In this document: positions 1-9,804 of the stretch, in pieces | Numbering within the stretch: the first letter of the stretch is position 1 | Layout: the number at the start of each line of letters is the position of its first letter | Origin: Meloidogyne chitwoodi | Taxonomy: Eukaryota > Nematoda > Chromadorea > Rhabditida > Meloidogynidae | Length of the DNA stretch: 64,000 nucleotides | NCBI GenBank assembly: GCA_015183035.1 | Contig: JACZZP010000004.1 | Coordinates: 1,798,001 to 1,862,000, forward strand | Direction of reading: 5' to 3' | Translations under genes and position numbers: made by a program | Notes under the pieces: model-generated | What the model was told of the DNA's origin: nothing | The model's input: the letters and a program-made list of their open reading frames with translations, nothing else | Database searches by the model: none

Positions 1-3000
1 TTTTACCAATTTTTTTCTTGTCTTCCGTCAATTTGCCCGCAAAAATCTTAAAAATATATTCCAGATGTGTCCGCTTTTTCTTTTATTTTTGCCCATTCAA
101 TGCCTTTTTCTTTTTCTGATCATTTTTGAAAAAGAATATAAATGAATATTTTTTACGACATTTTCTAAATTGGCCTCAACATTTTTTTATTTTCCACTTA
201 TTTCTCCCGGAAAAAAAATTAAAGAAAATAAAATAATGAATAATAATAATAAATAAATAAAATAATTAAATATTATTAAATAAATAATCTAAATATTCTT
301 TATAATATTGTTAAATTGTTAAGGTAACTTCTCTTAAAGTTTCATAATTTTTGATTTTTTATTTCCTAAGTTATGGTCAAAAGTAACAAAATAGTTACCT
401 AATTTTTGGATTTTTGACCATAGTTTTTAAAATATTTAATTAAAATTATTAAAAATAATAAAAAACAATATTTAGGTATATTTATTTTTAAAAAAATTTA
501 AAATTCCAATTTAATATTAATTTAATTTAATATATTCATTTAAACGTGTTACCCCTCTCTCCTGTCCTCATAAAAAATAATTTTGTCATTTAAAGGCAAA
601 AATTAATAAATAAATAAAAATAAATAAATAAATTACCTTTCCGTAAAATGCCATTTAAAATAGTTTATGGTAAATAAATAAATAATATGAGTTATATATA
701 TTTTTGGTTTTACTCTTTTTTTATGAAATGTTTATGAGCTTTATTTATTTTTAACACATTAATAAATTCTAAAAAAGAAAGAAAGAATGCCCCTAATCAA
801 TCGCCTTTCTATAAAAATGCCATTTTTTAAATTTTTATTTGAATAATAAATAATATATTTATAATTAAGTAATTTAAAAATAATAAAAAAAAAGAAAAAA
901 ATTATTAATTTAATTTTTAAATTAATATTTAACAAATTATTTAAGAATTTATTCTTCTTTTAAAAATTAAATAAAATTAATTAAATAATTTAAATTAAAT
1001 AGTTATACACAAAATAAATATTTTTATTTATATTTTTAGAAAATTTAAAAACTATTTTAATTTTTCAAGTTAATAAATTTTTATTTAAAAAATTAAATCT
1101 CTCAGTTTATTATAGCAGCACTCAGTCCTCATTATTACTTTATCAAAAAATGCTTTACTTATAAATACTTTCCCATTCAAAAAATATTAATAAAAAAAGT
1201 ATTTCAATCTTTTCTCTCCACTCCATCAACCCTAAAATGAAAAACTTATTTTTCGGGTAATAAACGCCGAAAAGAGTAACTAGACACTCCTAAAAAAGCG
1301 TTCCATAAAAAAACGTCTTCCCAGCAGTCTTCTTTTATTTTTTCTTTTATTTTATTTTTTATATTATTTATCCCATTCATCTCTCCAGGCGGTCCTTAAT
1401 TTCTCCCCAAAATTTTTTTTTCTTTTATTTGGTTTTTTTTTGAAAAATTCGTTGATCCGAAGAATTGGTGTGATGAACTTATATTTTTTAGAAGCTTTAT
1501 TTTCCCTCTTTTTCTTTTAAAAAATAAAAATAATGGCATAAGAAGAAAAAAACAAAAAAATATCGGAAATGTGTTGAAAAAAAAATAAAAAAAAGACACA
1601 AATTTAGGTTATAATATATTTGGGGATATATATAATATAATTATTTATATATAATATAATTATTTATATATAATATAATTATTTATATATAAGTATAATT
1701 ATTTAAAAATAATAAATAAAAATATTTTGGAAAAGTAATGATTTTTATTAAAGACAATTTTAATTAATGACAAAATTTATTTCAAAAAAGTAATAAAATG
1801 ATATTAAATAATATATACCCTTTGATATTTTTTAAAATAAAAATAAAGTTTTTTAAAATTAAAAAAATATTTAAACAATCTAAAAATGGCATATTAATTA
1901 AAAATAAAATAATTAAAAATTTATTTATTTATACACTATTGGGATTTAAGCAAATAATTTATTTTATAAAAATTAATTTTATAAAAATAAAGCCTTAACC
2001 TAATTTATTTATTTTTAATTAAAATTTATATTAAGGAAAATAAAAAGATTGTAAAAATAGATTTGTTTGAATTATTATTTTATATATAATCATTAAAGTA
2101 ATCTTGAAAAAAAGAAAATAAATAATTTAAAAAAAGAAAAGCCGACAGTATAAAATATATTTTTAATTAAATATTTGGCACAAATCTTTTTTCTTATTTT
2201 AAAAGACAAAAAATAATAAAAAAGAAAGAGAGAGAATAAGCAGTAAATTGTATTAATTATTCTCTTGGGGAGTAACTAAAAAATAAAAAGAGAGAAAATC
2301 TAAAAAATAAATTAATATTAATATTATTTATTAGAGATATATTTAAATTGTTGAGGAGTGAATTCATTCATTTGTTTGTGTTAATGTTTGCGGGAATACT
2401 GTAGATAAATAAATATTAACAGAACTAAAATGAGTTAAATAAAGGCGAGACTGTCAGAAATATAAAATAAAAAAAATTGAAAAAAGAGAAAAAATTTTGA
2501 TAAAATTAAATTTAAATTTAAAAGCTTAATACCTCTATATAATTATTAAAATATATAAAAATTAATTTTTAAGAGATTATTTTGAAATTAAAAAAATAAA
2601 TTCGTAAAATATTAAATAATTTATTTAAGTCAAGTTCCCCAACAAATAAATGACTAATTGTTAGTCATTAAATTCGGTCAACTTTAAAAAAAATATTTAT
2701 TATTTAATTAATTAATTAAAATTAATTAAATAATATTTATTTATAGGTACTCCTCCAAATAATCATTAAATGTTTAAATTTAATTTAATCTTTTTAAAAT
2801 ATTTTTATTTAATTTTTTCTTTTACTTTTTTCCAATTTTAATAAGCTTAATAATTTTTAATAAAATTTTTAAAAATAACTCTTTTATTGACTGTTCTATC
2901 ATCCAGATATATTTTTAATATTTTTACCAATACATATCTAATAAAATCAAAAAATAATAATTATTATTATAAAATAATTTATAATTTTATCAATATAATT

Positions 3001-3761
3001 AATTTAATTTAATCTATTTTTCTTTTTTATTTATTTACACTTCAATAGGTTAAATTAAAATTAATTACCTAAATAAATGTCAATAAAAAGAAGTAAAAAA
3101 TTTAAAAACTTGATTTAAAGTTTATAAAACAATGTTTTAATAAATTAAATATAATAATTAATCATTTTTTAATTTTATCTTTTTTCTCATTTAAAAAAAA
3201 ATTGTTTATTCTTTTCTTAATAAAATGAAATAATGATTGTTTATGACATGGCTGTCTAAACAAGGACCCATAAATTCATCTTTTCTCTTTTTTCATTTAA
3301 AATTTTACTTTCTTCTTTTTTAATTTATATTAAATTGAGGAAATATATTTTTAAATATATTGGAATAAATCAAAATATAATAATTTATTATATTTTAAAT
3401 ATATTTAATTAAGAAAAATAATTTTTTTTTTAATTTTAAATATGTAAATTCAAGTATTATTTTAAAAGTTTCCTTTCTTTCTCTCATGCTTGATAAGGCC
3501 AAAAAAGAATATATTCTTTTTTATTTTTTCTTTCTCTCCCTTTACCTTACCTTTTTTGATTTTTGCCAACACACCTTTACATATATAGAATTATTTCCCA
3601 ATTTTTATTTACTTAAAGCATTACTTTTATTGATCACTTTTACTTTCTCCTCATATTCTTTTAAATTTAAGTCGGCTACATTTTGAGAAAATAATTTTTT
3701 TAATTTTTTTCCTTTCATTTTTAGAATTAAAAAAAAAAAGTTTAAAAAATTTAAACAAGAA
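1..3761. other. AT-rich intergenic region without recognisable gene
   Basis: More than 3.7 kb of very AT-rich DNA with homopolymer runs and AAAT/AATA simple repeats. The open frames of about 65 residues on either strand are Phe/Ile/Lys/Asn-rich low-complexity translations without splice-linked partners, so I treat them as chance. The only discrete structure I see is a short tandem repeat near 1628. Sequence just before 3762 probably holds the promoter or 5' UTR of the gene starting there. Confidence 0.6.
1628..1704. repeat. 19-bp tandem repeat, about four copies
   Basis: The unit atatataatataattattt repeats head to tail four times. The first three copies are identical and the fourth has a small change (aag for aat). 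It is an AT-only minisatellite in intergenic DNA with no visible functional context. Confidence 0.8.
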
Positions 3762-4348
3762 ATGGCTTTCTCTAAAATTAAAACAAAATTATTTTTTGTT
3801 TTAATTTTTATTTTTCTTTCAACATTTCCAATTGAAATAAATTCTTTAAAAGATTCAAAAGAAAAATCTGATAAACAAATAACTAAAGCAGATGAAAAAT
3901 CAGAAGGTTTTTAGATATTATTAATTAATATAAATTATTAATTAGATTAAAAAATAAACTTTAGAAACTTCTACAATTAAACCAACTGATAAACCTTGTA
4001 TTTGTCCAACACCTAAACCTGATGTTGTTGAACCAAATAATGAAAGTCATGGATTTGGTGCTGGTTCAATCTTTTGTAAGATTTTAAAAGAAAAAATAAT
4101 CATTTATTTAAAAAATACCAAAAATATCTAGTGTAATAATTTTCTGTTCTTAACCTCCTAAAACACATTTTTTAAACCCTTAAACTTTTTTTAGCTTCAA
4201 TAAATAATTTTTTTTAATAAATAAATTAATTTTAATTTTTTAAGTATCAATTCTATTTGGAATGTTATTAATGTTTGGATTAACTCAGTTATATACACAT
4301 TGGGAAAAACGTCGTCTAGGAGATGTTAGTACATATCCTGGTTATTAA
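3762..4348 (+). CDS. small secreted or single-pass membrane protein, unrecognised
   Basis: Three exons joined across two short AT-rich introns (the first begins gtttttag after codons for EKSE, the second begins gtaag near 4076) give a protein of roughly 120 residues. It begins MAFSKIKTK, then a hydrophobic stretch (about residues 10-27) that looks like a signal peptide. A Lys/Glu/Ser/Thr-rich segment follows, then a Cys-Pro motif (KPCICPTPKPD), and the last exon holds one strong membrane segment (FLSILFGMLLMFGL). The basic tail YTHWEKRRLGDVSTYPGY is rich in charged and aromatic residues, as in a short cytosolic tail. I do not recognise the family. The matching splice phases and the contrast between its codon usage and the flanking DNA argue for a real gene. 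The position of the 5' end is plausible but unproven. Confidence 0.6.
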
Positions 4349-5009
4349 AAGAAGAAAAAAACAAATTTACTTTCTTTTCTATTTTATTTTAAAAATTTAA
4401 ATAAATAATATTATTAAAATTAATATAAGAATTATTTTGAAAATACAAAAATTTTTAAAAAATTCTTTTGATAATTTTTGGCAATATTATTTATTTAACA
4501 CATTCATCCGCATTTTGCCTTCCTTTTTTTGCTCATTTTTCGGTTTAATTTTGGAAAATTCTTTTAAAAGTCATTTTATTTAAATCAACGAAACTTTATT
4601 TTCACTTTAAATTTTATTAAAAATTTTAATTCTTTTTTTTATAAAATTGCCCAATTATTTTTTAAAATTTTTTTTCATTAAAATTAAGATTAAAAAAATA
4701 AAAGTAGTTGGAGATCAGAAATTTATTAAAATAAAATTAACTTTTATAATTTTTTTTAATATTTATTAAAGGTTAAGAACATATAATTAATTTAAAATAT
4801 TTATTAATTAAATATTCTACTTTAACTAAAGATACTTGGCCTTTGATAATTATTATTGTTGTTATTTAATTCTTTAATTAATGATTGAGATCTAAATTTA
4901 AAAAATATTAGTCTCTTAATTTTTCTCATAAAATAAATTAATTAAAATTTTTAAAATTAAAATCTCTATCTTGTTTCACCCATTTTAATTTATCCTATTT
5001 AACATTTCA

Positions 5010-5244
5010 GTACCTTTTATCCCTTTTAAGAGTAATATATTCTTTCATTTCATCTTTATTTAATTCTACCACATTTAACGAATATTCTGTAGCAGGGATT
5101 AGCTTAGTTATTCTATTAATTGGATCACTTGATGGAGGAAGATGGACTTCTGCTTGGACAAAAAGTTCAACTGAATTTCTTAAAATTTTAATATTAATTA
5201 TTTTTATATTATTTTTTATAGTTTATTTCCTTAAAAACAAATAA
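5010..5244 (+). other. exon-like open frame encoding a multi-pass membrane C-terminus
   Basis: After a good 3' splice site (ttaacatttcag at about 4999-5010) an open frame runs to TAA at 5242-5244. It encodes two hydrophobic segments around the motif IGSLDGGRWTSAWTKSS, then a third hydrophobic run and a KNK tail. The composition looks coding, but no convincing upstream exons were found. The only candidate is a short frame near 4800-4860 (STLTKDTWPLIIII). It ends 27 bp from the convergent TMEM200-like gene. It could be the last exon of a membrane enzyme with missed 5' exons, or a gene relic. A faint resemblance to the C-terminal region of alkylglycerol monooxygenases was considered but is too weak to name it. 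Confidence 0.3.
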
Positions 5245-5271
5245 AAGCTGAATAAAATAATTATAAATGTT

Positions 5272-6351
5272 TTAAAAAAACCTTCTTTCTTCTGTTAAAT
5301 TTCCATTAGTTTTCCTTTGTTGTTCTGATTGCCTTAAATTATTACTAACAGAAAAAGTATTAGCTCTACTTCTTTCGCTTAAACGTGTTCTTTTAATTGT
5401 TGATTGACGTGAACGACGTAATTCAGCATTATTATCTTCTTGTATTATCTAAAACAAAAAAGACTTTTCAGATTAATTAATTGTTGCCTATCAACTTGTA
5501 ATCCCTTAGTGTATCAAAATATTAAAAACTATATATTTTTGTATTTCAGTTTATATTTATTCAAAAATATCCCAATATCAAATGTTTAATTTAAAAAATA
5601 TTTAATTCTAAATTATATGTATATTTATTATTCTCCCAATTATCCCCACACCAATCTGGGTGTGTCGATCTCGAGCTTCAAGAGTTATTACAAAAGCAAT
5701 AATTAGTAAAAACATTCCAATTCCCATTAGAACAGAGCCAACATATTGCATACTTTTCAATATAAAATTTAACAAATAAAAAGAATTTTCTTTCTCTTTT
5801 AGAGGACTGTCATTTTGTGAAGCAAAATCTGTGACAAAATAATCAACATCAAAGTAACCAACAACTAATAAAAAGAAAATATTATTTAATAAATATTTAT
5901 TATATTTTTATTTGATAGATGAACATCTATTATTATTATAAATTATTATTAGAATATTAGTGGGAAGATTTAAAGGGAGTTTGGTTATTTTTGAATGGAC
6001 GTCTATTAAAATAATTATGTATATGTATTAAAATGAATAAAAATAAATAAATCCCCTTACCAGACATAATAAATGCAACAATCATTATAATTGTTCCAAT
6101 TATAATTGTAACACAAACTGACCAAAATGTCTAAAAATTTAATATAAACTTTCTAATTAAAAAAAGTTAAATAATTATTTTCAAAGAGCTCAGCCTTATT
6201 TTAAGAAATTGCAGATTTATTTTTTCTTTAAATCTGTCTTGATGGATTAAAAATTACAAACTTTTTTATCTAAACATTTTCTTATAATTAATTTTTTCTG
6301 TTGTTGTTTTGCTGATTTTTGTTCTCTTTTAAATTTATCAAAGAAATTCAT
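5272..6351 (-). CDS. TMEM200-like two-pass membrane protein
   Basis: Four exons (6351-6262, 6130-6061, 5864-5650, 5448-5272) join in phase to 183 codons plus stop. The basic N-terminus (MNFFDKFKREQKSAKQQQKK) leads into a membrane segment beginning TFWSVCVTIIIGTIMIVAF. A luminal or extracellular loop with VVGYFDVDYFV follows, then a second membrane segment (GSVLMGIGMFLLIIAFVITLE) ending in ARDRHTQ. The pattern of membrane segment, VVGY, a short loop, GIGMFLLI..., and a charged xRDRxTQ motif is what I know from the TMEM200 family of two-pass proteins, whose biochemical role is not established. The Ser/Arg-rich C-terminal tail (RSRQSTIKRTRLSERSR) looks like a cytosolic phosphorylation-prone tail. 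The start is the first ATG of an exon in phase with the downstream exons. Family assignment is by motif memory only. Confidence 0.65.
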
Positions 6352-7064
6352 TTTAACTAGGAAAAAAATAAACAAAATCTTTTAAAATTATTTCAAAATA
6401 AAAAAATTTCAACGACACGCAAAAACTTTTTTTAAGTTTGGCAAATATTTACAAAATTTTTAGCCATAAAAGAAAAAAAGGATTTCAACAGATAAAGCAA
6501 AATTGTATAAAATGATGAAAGCGGAAACCAGAAAAAGTTTATGCCAGTGTATAAAAAAGTTGAGAGGAAAAATCAATTTAATTTTCCCTATTTGTCGTGA
6601 AAAGCAGCTGGCTCTTCCTTACACTTGAGAATTTAAAAAGCATTTTTTAAATTCTTTGTTTCGAATTATGACAATTGAAAATTTTACTTACAATAGCGAA
6701 ATTGGCCACACTCTGGGTGTCCTTCTTCGCCAGCAAAAAATAAAAAACCTAAAATAACCATAGTCATACATAATTATAAACATTTCAAAAAAAATAACAA
6801 ACGAAGTTAACGAAATAATCAACCCAAACATTTCTAAACAAAACACCCAAAAATTACATAACAAAAACAATTGTCAAACCAGCAAAAACTTTACCAAAGA
6901 ATAAACTATACAAAGTAAAACATTTACAAAGAAAACAATATACAGAGATATTATTGGTTAAAGAACATGATCAAGCATCAGTCAACTTTTAAGTTCTATC
7001 TGTCGAAACTGGCTCCAGAGCATGCGCTAAAGAATACACAAAAATAAAAAAGAAATAATAGAAG
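6352..7064. other. intergenic stretch, no gene seen
   Basis: AT-rich DNA between the start of the TMEM200-like gene and the minisatellite-cored repeat. It may hold the promoter of the minus-strand gene starting at 6351. An open frame on the minus strand at 6688-6870 has no splice partner or family resemblance and is treated as chance. Confidence 0.5.
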
Positions 7065-7084
7065 TTCCCACCTTCCCTGACATC

Positions 7085-7230
7085 CCAATCCACCATCATA
7101 GAATCATCACCGTTGACGTATCTCGTAGACGTTGGCATAGCTTGAGACGTTACGTAGCTCCTAAACCTTAGTTCATAGAACCACCGCCGTTGGCGTAGCT
7201 CCTAGGACGTCAGCTCATAGAACTCACCGG
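7085..7230. repeat. degenerate 42-bp minisatellite units (left block)
   Basis: Diverged copies of the unit containing caccgttgacgtatctcgtagacgttgg and ccgccgttggcgtagctcctagg. The block stops where the inverted-repeat transposon begins and resumes after it, showing that the transposon inserted into a pre-existing array. Confidence 0.7.
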
Positions 7231-7806
7231 TAATAGGTAGTTGACTGCCTACCTGTCTGCAAAGGAAATTTGCAGAGCACAGGCAATATTTGCTTTTTGG
7301 CGTTAGGAGAAGGGCACGCTTATTTTTCCTTCTCCGCTATAATATGCCTTTTGGCACTTGGAAAGAAAGTGATAAAATAATCAAAATTAAAAACATTATA
7401 AATGATCAAAGAACATAAATTTTGGACAACATTCTCAAATATATTAAATATCAAGGGGATAACAACCTTTAATGCAATTATAATGGAGGGATAAAAACCA
7501 GTAAAACGACAAATATTTAGGTAATTCAGTTTCAGTAATATGTCTCATTTGACGGACAATTCTGAATCTTAATCTATCCAAAAAGCTTCGATTTGTTTTA
7601 ATCTTTGGTCACTTTTAAAATAAATATATTTTCACTTTATCATTAATTAATTTTGATTATTTTATCCTTCTTTCCGAGTGCCAAAAGGCATATTATAGCG
7701 GAGAAGGAAAAATAAGCGTGCACTTCTCCTAACGCCAAAAAAGCAAATATTGCCTGTGCTCTGTAAATTTCCTTTGCAGACAGGTAGGCAGTCAACTACC
7801 TATTTA
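7231..7806. mobile_element. 576-bp MITE-like element with long terminal inverted repeats
   Basis: The left arm starts taataggtagttgactgcc and the right arm ends ggcagtcaactacctattta. The arms are nearly perfect inverted repeats over about 155-160 bp each and include the block ccttctccgctataatatgc and its complement. The roughly 260-bp interior is AT-rich with no coding capacity. It sits inside the 42-bp minisatellite array. Few mismatches separate the arms, which suggests a recent insertion. A target-site duplication cannot be defined with confidence because the flanks are repetitive. Confidence 0.8.
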
Positions 7807-8160
7807 CCACCATCACCGTTGGTGTAGCTCGTAGACGTTGGAGTAGCTCGTAGACGTTGCTCGTAGACGTTGGAGTAGCTAGTAGACGTTGCTAGTAGAC
7901 GTTGGAATAGCTCCTAGAACATCCGCTCATAGACCACCACCGTTGGCGTAGCTCCTATAACTTTAGCTACTAGAACCACCACCGTTGGCGTAGCTCCTAT
8001 AACTTTAGCTACTAGAACCACCACCGTTGGCGTAGCTCTATAACTTTCGTTACTACCACCACCGTTGGCGTAGCTCTTAGAACGTCTGCTCATAGAACCA
8101 CCACCGTTGGAGTTGCTCGTAGTCGTTGGCAGCGCTGCTCATAGACGTTGGTTGACGTAG
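7807..8160. repeat. 42-bp minisatellite array (middle block)
   Basis: This block begins with short degenerate words (gtagacgttggagtagctc) and then shows clear 42-bp units. Two units of the type ending ctcctataactttagctacta are followed by one with ctataactttcgttac and then one ending cttagaacgtctgctcata. The order matches the A-A-B-then-C arrangement of the array at 8845-9222, so both arrays derive from one ancestral higher-order unit. Confidence 0.8.
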
Positions 8161-8795
8161 CTCTGGGCATAAGACTGATAATCTAATATTACAAAATTTT
8201 TTAGTGATAAAAAAGGACAATTTACCTCAAGCAACTCGGCGCTAGTAATAGTCTCCTTCTTTTCCTGGCATTCCTTTGGTTTGATTCCAGTCCAAGGCAA
8301 CTTCCGCTTTCGGCATTCAATCAATGTATACTACAAAATTTTATATTAAAAAATAAGTAGTACACACCAAAACACTCCAATGATCATCCACTCGACCTTG
8401 GTCCATGCACTTTTGCGCGTTACAGTAGAGATATGTCCCACGGAACTGGATCTGAAAGAATAAGCGAAGATTAAGATTTTTAAACGAAATGTCTCATTTT
8501 CACCTTCTTGCGACGTGGTCTCAGAATTATTGTCTCGTCTGTGTAATGAAGCGCGCTAACCCAAAGTCAAATAAGTAGATGATATCTGGCGCTTGTGGCC
8601 TGCAGCGATTTTTGCCGGTTTCACCTCGCGATGAATAAATCCAACTTTGTAGAGATTGCAGAAGGCCTTTAAAATATATATTAATTATTTGACATCTATT
8701 TAAAACTTCTTACTTTAATAAGTTGAATACCAATCCGAAGAGTGATCAGCTGAAATCCTGAGCTTTGGCTGCATCCGGCGGAGAGCATCAATCGG
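8160..8795 (-). pseudogene. decayed CK1/TTBK-like protein kinase fragment
   Basis: Minus-strand translations show kinase signatures in order. RIGIQLIK plus AFCNLYKVGFIHREVKPAK (about 8750-8595) corresponds to the catalytic loop, with HRE in place of HRD. PDIIYLFDFGLAR (about 8590-8545) corresponds to the DFG motif. QIQFRGTYLYCNAQKCMDQG (about 8450-8390) and GRVDDHWSVL follow, and TLIECRKRKLPW with ITSAELLE (about 8330-8230) completes the series. FRGTxxY and GRxDDxWS are typical of the casein kinase 1 / tau-tubulin-kinase-like family, which is expanded in nematodes. The catalytic-loop block and the DFG block are in different frames and TAA closes the DFG frame shortly after, so the copy is dead. 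Intron-like sequences with GT...AG remain between blocks, so it derives from genomic DNA and not from a retrocopy. N- and C-terminal parts are missing. It lies within the minisatellite repeat. Confidence 0.7.
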
Positions 8796-8802
8796 TTTAC
8801 AA

Positions 8803-9290
8803 GAAACATTAGTCCCTAGAACATCCGCTCAAAGAACCACCACCGTTGGCGTAGCTCCTATAACTTTAGCTACTAGAACCACCACCGTTGGCGTAGCTCC
8901 TATAACTTTAGCTACTAGAACCACCACCGTTGGCGTAGCTCCTATAACTTTCGTTACTAGAACCACCACCGTTGGCGTAGCTCCTATAACTTTAGCTACT
9001 AGAACCACCACCGTTGGCGTAGCTCCTATAACTTTAGCTACTAGAACCACCACCGTTGGCGTAGCTCCTATAACTTTCGTTACTAGAACCACCACCGTTG
9101 GCGTAGCTCCTATAACTTTAGCTACTAGAACCACCACCGTTGGCGTAGCTCCTATAACTTTAGCTACTAGAACCACCACCGTTGGCGTAGCTCCTAGAAC
9201 ATCCGCTCATAGAACCACCACCATTGCGTTACTAGTAGACGTTGTCGTAGCTTGTAGAAGTTGGCGCTGCTCGTAGATGTTGGCGTTGCT
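8803..9290. repeat. 42-bp minisatellite array with AAB higher-order pattern
   Basis: Copies of gttggcgtagct start at 8845, 8887, 8929, 8971, 9013, 9055, 9097, 9139 and 9181, exactly 42 bp apart. Units 1, 2, 4, 5, 7 and 8 continue ctcctataactttagctacta, units 3 and 6 continue ctcctataactttcgttacta, and unit 9 continues ctcctagaacatccgctcata. The array is therefore a 126-bp higher-order repeat of type A-A-B. Because 42 is divisible by 3, one minus-strand frame stays open for 116 residues as a 14-residue repeat (VVVLVAKVIGATPT). I regard that frame as a by-product of the repeat and not as a gene. Confidence 0.9.
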
Positions 9291-9804
9291 CGTAAAATAG
9301 GAGACTGATAAAATGCGCGGTTTATATAGTATAAACTTTCAAAAGCTATAAAAGCCCCATTCTCTCCTCCCCCATATCATTTTCTATAAAAGGACAAACA
9401 TACAAATGCCAAACTATTCTCAATTATATAAGATAGTATTTTAATTCTTATAAAGAATTTAAAAAATTTACAAATTTTATAAAATTATATTAAAAATACA
9501 TATTTTGTTAATAAATAAAATTTATAAAAAATCTCTCCTCATAAAACTAAATAAAATAGAGAAATACAGAAGAGAAAGCAGAGAAGGTCAACGTTGTTAT
9601 ATTTCTAGTTAACAATAAGTGTCCTCAGAAATTTCGAAAATAAAATATACCCAAATTACGAAGTTTTTGTAAAATTAGAGAGCATTTCTTCTGTCAATCA
9701 AGAGAAATTCAAAAAGAAAATATTTTTTGTTTTAAATAATGTAAGTACTAAAAGTAAAATCTCATAATATTTTTTTTGATAATTTTATAAGTATTCCAAT
9801 AAAC
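9291..9804. other. gene-free spacer downstream of the HERP-like gene
   Basis: It contains the right end of the dispersed repeat up to about 9430, then AT-rich DNA. No coding signal was found. The 3' UTR and polyadenylation region of the minus-strand gene ending at 9805 should lie in the right-hand part. Confidence 0.5.

Larger units (their letters stand above)
7065..9430. mobile_element. large dispersed repeat with minisatellite core (long copy)
   Basis: The left edge (cccaccttccctgacatccc at about 7068-7087) and the right edge (gcggtttatatagtat at 9317-9332 plus about 100 bp beyond) both recur in a much shorter repeat at 38566-38790, where they are close together. Between these ends lie arrays of a 42-bp unit (core gttggcgtagctcct). 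The arrays are interrupted by a 576-bp inverted-repeat transposon (7231-7806) and by a decayed protein kinase fragment (about 8160-8795). Shared ends around a variable tandem core, together with a captured gene fragment, suggest a non-autonomous mobile element, possibly Helitron-like or similar to minisatellite-cored elements of other invertebrates. No transposase or Rep/helicase is visible and the exact termini are uncertain. Confidence 0.55.

Noticed and set aside
6688..6870. Minus-strand 60-residue hydrophobic open frame
   Set aside because: No start context, splice partner or family resemblance. Codons follow local A+T bias.
8829..9179. 116-residue open frame of 14-residue repeats (VVVLVAKVIGATPT) on the minus strand
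   Set aside because: The 42-bp period keeps every stop-free frame open. The frame covers only the minisatellite and has no gene context, so it is a by-product of the repeat.
7085..9290. A CRISPR array suggested by regular repeats
   Set aside because: The units are contiguous 42-bp tandem copies without unique spacers, in a eukaryotic context with introns.
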